From Thermomucor indicae-seudaticae (lineage: Eukaryota; Mucoromycota; Mucoromycetes; Mucorales; Lichtheimiaceae): 63,522 nucleotides of DNA. Made by a program: the position numbers and the translations under genes. This document shows, one piece after another, positions 58,881 through 63,522 of the stretch. Where the stretch lies: NCBI GenBank assembly GCA_000787465.1, contig JSYX01000155.1:1-63522 (forward strand), read 5' to 3'. Positions within the stretch are counted from its first letter, which is position 1; the number at the start of each line of letters is the position of its first letter. The notes beneath the pieces are model-generated. The model was not told the DNA's origin. It ran no database searches and saw only the letters and a list, made by a program, of their open reading frames with translations.

Positions 58881-59471
58881 ATAAATTGCTACTACTTTGC
58901 GCATGACATATTAGTTAGATCTTTCCAGTATGCAGTGTGGAAATAACGAACTACTACTTATTTGCATTGACCATTTTGTGGTCCTGGAATGGCTTCCGAT
59001 ATTGTTCATATTTCTGAAGTGAACTGAAAGAGAGAAATCGAACTGCTTCCGGGGGATAGCAAGCACAATGCTGTGTTTTTATTAAACAGTCAGATTCCTG
59101 TTGGCCGTTCCAGTTCCATGTTGGTTGTATGTGGCCATAGGTGCTTGGGCTGCAACACAGAAGCAATTGCGGAGCGTGTCACGTTGAGGTACTGATGAGA
59201 AAGATGTTTGGGTCGTACTTGGTCAGGTCCCTAGGAGGACGCTGTTGTCTGTTCCACTCCACCCAACGTTGCCAACTATGATTGTAGGCTCTGCTAGTGG
59301 TTAGTCAGATAGCTTTGCTCATATACTCGATGATGTGTTCCGAAAAGCCCTCTTGTCTTTGCTTCTACCGGATAATAGCCACGCGGCCAAGGTCCATTTC
59401 TTCGATACCTTCAACATTAAAGAAGGTTCGAGACTGCGACGCATCACCATTGGCCACCAGAATTGTGTCGG
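58881..59471. other. Intergenic, flank of retroelement debris
   Basis: No supported gene. The right part, from about 59300, is likely retroelement-derived, since the reverse transcriptase fragment on the minus strand begins just beyond it. Nothing else recognised. Confidence 0.4.
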
Positions 59472-59955
59472 TCATGCTGGAGCTACTAATATTGCTTGGC
59501 GTACCCTGTCCGTTTGCCATTTGCGTATAACTTTCGGTATTAACTTCCAAGGTGGATTCAGATATAGACCTCTCTTCGGCCATCGTTGGCGAAAGGCGTC
59601 TGTCGCACAAGCTTCTGGGTCCGGCATCGATGACCAGTATCTGGGTAGGCGTCTATTGTGTCTTGCTGCGAATGCATCTATGATCAATTTGCATTTGTAA
59701 TGTTGTCTGATCTTCTGAATGTGTTTGTGGGGCAAAGCTCCCTCGAACAACGGTGTCCTCACTCGACTGAGGCTGTCGGCCGCCACATTTTCCGCTCCCT
59801 TGATCTGGCTGGATTGCACTTGTAAATTGAATTGTTGATTACATCCCTGATTGCTAAGGCCAACTCATGTAGTTTTCGATTTGGCCCCCCCCCTCGAAAC
59901 GAATATTTGATTGCGGTCTTGTTGTCCGAGTAGGCATGGATGATACAACGGACAG
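59472..59955 (-). mobile_element. DIRS-type retroelement fragment: RNase H end
   Basis: The minus strand encodes a truncated RNase H of DIRS/Ngaro style in broken frames. YSDNKTAIKY (catalytic-Asp region) lies near 59930-59900, LHELALAIRDVINNS comes next in another frame, and IKGAENVAADSLSR and IIDAFAARHNRRLPRYWSS follow with LYLNPPWKLIPKVIRKWQ. Frameshifts separate the first pieces, so it is inactive. It meets a second fragment of opposite strand at about 59955. Confidence 0.7.
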
Positions 59956-61146
59956 GGATGGTCCCAGGCCTTCAAGAACCCGTTCCTCCATCCCCCATGG
60001 ATGTTATATCTCGTTGCTTACAGAAGATACGCCTGGAGGGCATAGCGGCGACAATAGTGGTACCTTATTGGAAGGCAGTACCCTGGTTCCCAACACTGAT
60101 GAAAATGGCAGTGGCAAGACCACTGATTCTGAATCCGAGACGAACGGTGCACCTGGCCACACCACTAACACCTTGGCCATTCAAGAACAAGATGTGGAGA
60201 CTCTCCCTCTGGTGGGCCTCCGCCGCCGATACGACGATGCGAACTTGTCAGAAGAAGCCCGCGAATTGTTGACAGACAACTTAACGGCAGACACAAGTAC
60301 GAATAGATCATATCAGCGGGGTCAACAACTTTTCGTCAACTGGGCCATGCAACACGATGTCGATCTTTCATCTTTCACCTTCCAGGATCTTATCAATATT
60401 TCTCGTTGCAGCTTACCATGACGTCTTTGGTCTTAACACCCTCAAGCTCTTCAAGACAGCAGTTCTCAAATTCCATCGGTTGCCCCCCTTATTTCACCAG
60501 AATCAAGATCTTCTTGCGTTGCTCCGTTCCTTTGCCAGTCGTGCTCCACAGCGCCCGTTGTCTCGTCAAATGGTGGATCTGACGCCTAGTTTGCGCCACG
60601 TTTCGTCCTTGGCCGACAAAGCTGTCACGGACCTTCTGGCGGCTAATCAAGCAGCTGCCTTTTTGCTCGCTATTGTTGGTTTTCTACGTCCCTCTGACCT
60701 TCACCGTGTAGTATTACGACGATGTACTATTGAATCTGGATCGAATCAACTTATTCTTACGATATCAGCATCCAAAGAACGACGTCAACATCGTGCTATT
60801 GTGGAAACCATCTTAATTCATCCAAACTTGCAAGACAACTCTCCTTGCCCCGTCAAGGCATTCTGCACCCTGCGGGATCATATAAAGGCAAAAGATCATA
60901 GACCACCGGATGTTTTGTTTGTTAACTCGATGCATCCTGACCGCCCGGAGCAAGCGCAAACCATTTCGCCCTGATTACGGCGTATCGTTAGAGTATCGAC
61001 AAACGTTTCGCCTGCTCCTTCTTTGCGCTCTCTTGGTTCGGAGCTGCCGTTGCGGCTGGCATTCCCTGGAGGATATCGTGACCTTGGGCAACTGGTCTCC
61101 TCCTGTGGTTTTCGAGGAACATTATCGTCGTCATCAGGTGGCGTAG
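59956..61146 (+). mobile_element. DIRS-type retroelement fragment: RT/RNase H end and tyrosine recombinase
   Basis: Starts inside the RNase H end (WSQAFKNPFLHPPW, then IAATIVVPYWKAVPWFPTLM in another frame). A tyrosine recombinase follows: NLTADTSTNRSYQRGQQLFV, FTFQDLINI, then after a frame change a core with AAFLLAIVGFLRPSDLHRVV (first catalytic Arg) and TISASKERRQHR. The C-terminal motif (SVRSLGSELPLR and LGNWSPPVVFEEHYRRHQ, with the Tyr nucleophile) is split between two frames. RT before recombinase on one strand is the DIRS/Ngaro order. Several frameshifts make it inactive. Confidence 0.7.
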
Positions 61147-61198
61147 ACGAATTTCACTCAAGCAGTATTGGGGTCTTCTTGACGTGTCTCTGGAGATG

Positions 61199-61490
61199 CA
61201 TACATCCTTCCATAGTGACTCCGAACGGTCTCATGGAATTGACGAGAGATTTATCGACCGTCAATTCATCATTAGACCTAAGGAGGCACTATGGAAGGAT
61301 GTATCACCCGACCCACCCGCTTCCATTTGTCCTTCGCGCTTCAGATCTGATTATTAATCGAAGTATAGAGATCTTATAGGTTTTATTGGTTCCAGAAACT
61401 TCTCTGTATACTCGCTATCCAATAAAAGAAAAGAAGATCATAGCATACATCGTTCCATAGTGTCTCCTCAGGTCTACTGATGAAATGTAC
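61199..61490. repeat. Roughly 45-bp repeat, three copies, two inverted
   Basis: A unit beginning ATACATCCTTCCATAGTG occurs on plus at about 61200-61244, inverted at 61260-61304, and on plus again, more diverged, at about 61445-61490. The first two form a 105-bp imperfect hairpin whose inner arms include GAATTGAC and GTCAATTC. It lies directly after the recombinase, where DIRS elements carry terminal and internal complementary repeats. Confidence 0.6.
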
Positions 61491-63522
61491 ACTTGTCCAT
61501 TAAAAAATGGAAAGAGGTTCTGATTAGTGACCTTTGACAGCACCCCAATCGTTGACTGGATGTTGCTGTAGGTCTTACGTGGTTGATGCTTCTTAAAGAA
61601 TCCCTTTCAAAACATTCGGCTTGGCTTGTCAGGCCTATTAAGTCCCTGAGAGTTTCGCCGATCAATAAATATTCTGCATCGTGTAAAATTGAGCCTATTC
61701 ATGTAACTGTCGATGTTGGAATCTAGGCACATGTACAGTACACTGAAACGACAAAGCCCAAGTAAGCAGATGCCAGTAAAGATATGCATCGTCATTTCCA
61801 CTCTAGTTGTAGAGATAGGAACGGACAGTAATTCATAACCTGAGTCATGCCGTGTAATGCTGCCCAATGGCATACTCTGAACAGGGAATTCTGAATGCAA
61901 TTCTAAAGCTAGACACCGTGTCCTCAGCGACAGTAGATTTTCCGCGCGTACTCTTCTGGGAAGTGCCATAGTGTTCCTTTTTATCAGACTTACAGCAAAA
62001 AGAAATTTTGAGACTCGTATGAGACCCACGTAGCAAATACTCCCCATGTATAAGAAACTTCAAGAAGAACAGCTACAGTCTCCCCTTTCCTAAGTTGTAA
62101 CCCCATAAGTTACGCCTTTTACGCGAAACGCTTCCCGTCATAAGGAAGTCGTTCTTCACTTTCTCTGGAAAAAGAAAAGAGTCCATAACTCAGCACCGCT
62201 TCAGTTCTCTGACACAATTATGGAACTCCACAGCGTCTACAAACGGCAGCCAATGCTGTGTTCATTGCAAAACAATGATCTCGTGGTGCTTTTATTTTTT
62301 GATTTCATCTTTCTGTCATCAAATGAAGAACTGGAAGGCAAAGAGGTTCAAGAAGCTGAACCGCTTAAAGACAGAAGAGGACAAGAAAAACAACATCGGT
62401 AATTCCATGCACTTGAACTAGTATATCAGGCCAGCGCGTGGCAGGTTAAAGAGAGCAAGAATATCCGGCAGGGTCAACCGTAACGCCAAGATGATGAATA
62501 TCAATGCAGCGCCATTCACCCGATGCATCAATGCCGAAAAATACGACCCTGCGAATCCCCACTCGAATACTAGACATCTCAAATGCTACTTTCACAAAAA
62601 AAGAAAACAATAATGAGCTCCTGAAGGGCAGTTTCTGGGACAAGGTAGAACACTATACCGTAAAAAAAGGCTTGAGAAAGTCTTTGACGTTGAATATGGC
62701 TGACGCTACGCTGTTTATGTCAAATGTTGCAGAACTGGGAGAACAGATGCGTCAGCTTTTTGCGACTCACTTGATCCTTTTCTGGATGGAAACAGAGCAC
62801 GAGTTTACGACCGTTCTTCTTCACCCAGGCGTATTTTTACGCTTGCATGCGGTTGATTTGCTGTCAGGCGCCTATGGATGGGAGCTCATCTGTTCAAACG
62901 AGCACATACCAAGGCCAAGCTTATTGAAGAGTTCAAGAGGTACAAAGACCTCCACCCGGCGATCACTGCGAAAGGGCCTACGTACAACATCCATTGGCGT
63001 CTCTGGTGAGAACTCGGCCGTCATATTGACCAACTATGAGATACTAGTAAGCATTTTAAAAGAGATCAGCGTAATGTATGCGTTCATTTTATTTACTTAC
63101 GCGCAGGGCCTAAAGGCCAAGGATGTGACAAAGTTATCCTTACATGTGTAAACGATGAATGTGCAGGCAACCAAGGAAATTGACCAGCTTCCATGGTGAA
63201 AACAGACTCCTTGACGAAATCAGTGGCAAAACTAATTAGCGCTATCAATTTGAAACCAATCGGAAAACTATCGACTATGGAAGACCGAAGCGTGAGTCCT
63301 GAGAATTATTAGACCTTTATCTGCAACGCTTGGAACGAAATCGAAGAAAGCAACGGTAAACTTTGGTGTGCGGCCGACGACATGCGGGACAAGGCGACCA
63401 ATACGTGGAGCTTTACTGTTTGTTGCACCTTAGAGAACACTAAAACGAAGGCGACGAAGCAAGACCGTGCGATCAATCACCAAATCCATTAACGACAGAC
63501 ATAGCAAGCACCCTTAAACATG
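61491..63522. other. Repeat-flank region with unassigned open frames
   Basis: Two longer open frames stand out. The minus frame at 61607-62047 contains MALPRRVRAENLLSLRTR. The plus frame at 62504-63151 contains LKGSFWDKVEHYTVKKGLRK and LGEQMRQLFATHLILFW. Near 62900-63000 another plus frame also reads like protein (AKLIEEFKRYKDLHP, then TYNIHWRLW). I recognise no family. They could be exons of an unknown gene cut by the window edge, or old element sequence. Confidence 0.3.

Noticed and set aside
1..63522. tRNA, rRNA, CRISPR array, telomeric repeats
   Set aside because: No cloverleaf with A/B boxes, no rRNA-like segment, no regularly spaced direct repeats and no telomere repeat tract were found by eye.

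Overview
The window is eukaryotic and fungal. Genes are intron-rich, with introns of about 40-70 nt carrying clean GT...AG ends, and both strands are densely coded. Nuclear genes for mitochondrial complex I (NDUFB8), eEF2, dynactin p22, a DOCK exchange factor, a LIM-domain-binding protein, a TPR/F-box/LRR protein and DIRS-type retroelement debris together suggest an early-diverging fungus, most likely Mucoromycota (a Mucorales-like genome). The taxon is inferred from gene content; no rRNA or marker gene fixes it.

Layout. 0.5-15.5 kb: vacuolar-type serine carboxypeptidase, single-finger GATA factor, mitochondrial PPR protein, small beta-trefoil lectin-like protein, two tandem beta-lactamase-fold serine hydrolases (the first frameshifted), a homeobox factor, a divergent GT15 mannosyltransferase-like protein and dynactin p22. 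15.5-21.4 kb: a Tonsoku/TONSL-like TPR-UBL-LRR protein (replication-coupled repair), NDUFB8 and glyoxalase II. 21.4-32.6 kb: a four-TM protein with a PPxY tail, a five-FAS1-domain membrane protein, a 2.4 kb gene-poor gap with decayed sequence, and two MFS transporters. 33.5-45.2 kb: eEF2, a class I methyltransferase and a 2,427-residue DOCK-family protein. 45.9-52.5 kb: a decayed coiled-coil locus, an Stc1-domain protein, a degraded TPR/F-box/LRR gene and a LIM-binding (LDB/PtaB-like) co-regulator.

52.9-57.5 kb is the most unusual locus. On the minus strand, a FEN1/XPG-like flap-nuclease domain is followed, through consistently spliceable exons, by a Fanzor/TnpB-like RuvC nuclease with a C-terminal zinc ribbon and an HRDGNAADN RuvC-III motif. 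Three successive hairpins surround the stop codon, where TnpB and Fanzor loci carry their guide RNA scaffold. I read it as one fused gene of about 1,400 codons or two adjacent nuclease genes, with one frameshift (or alternative splice) inside the Fanzor part.

57.5-63.5 kb is repeat-rich: a small basic protein gene with a strong TATA box, two DIRS-type RT/RNase H fragments head to head, a broken tyrosine recombinase, and a roughly 45-bp motif present three times (two copies forming a hairpin). The last 2 kb has open frames I cannot name. All gene models are manual splice reconstructions without transcript evidence.
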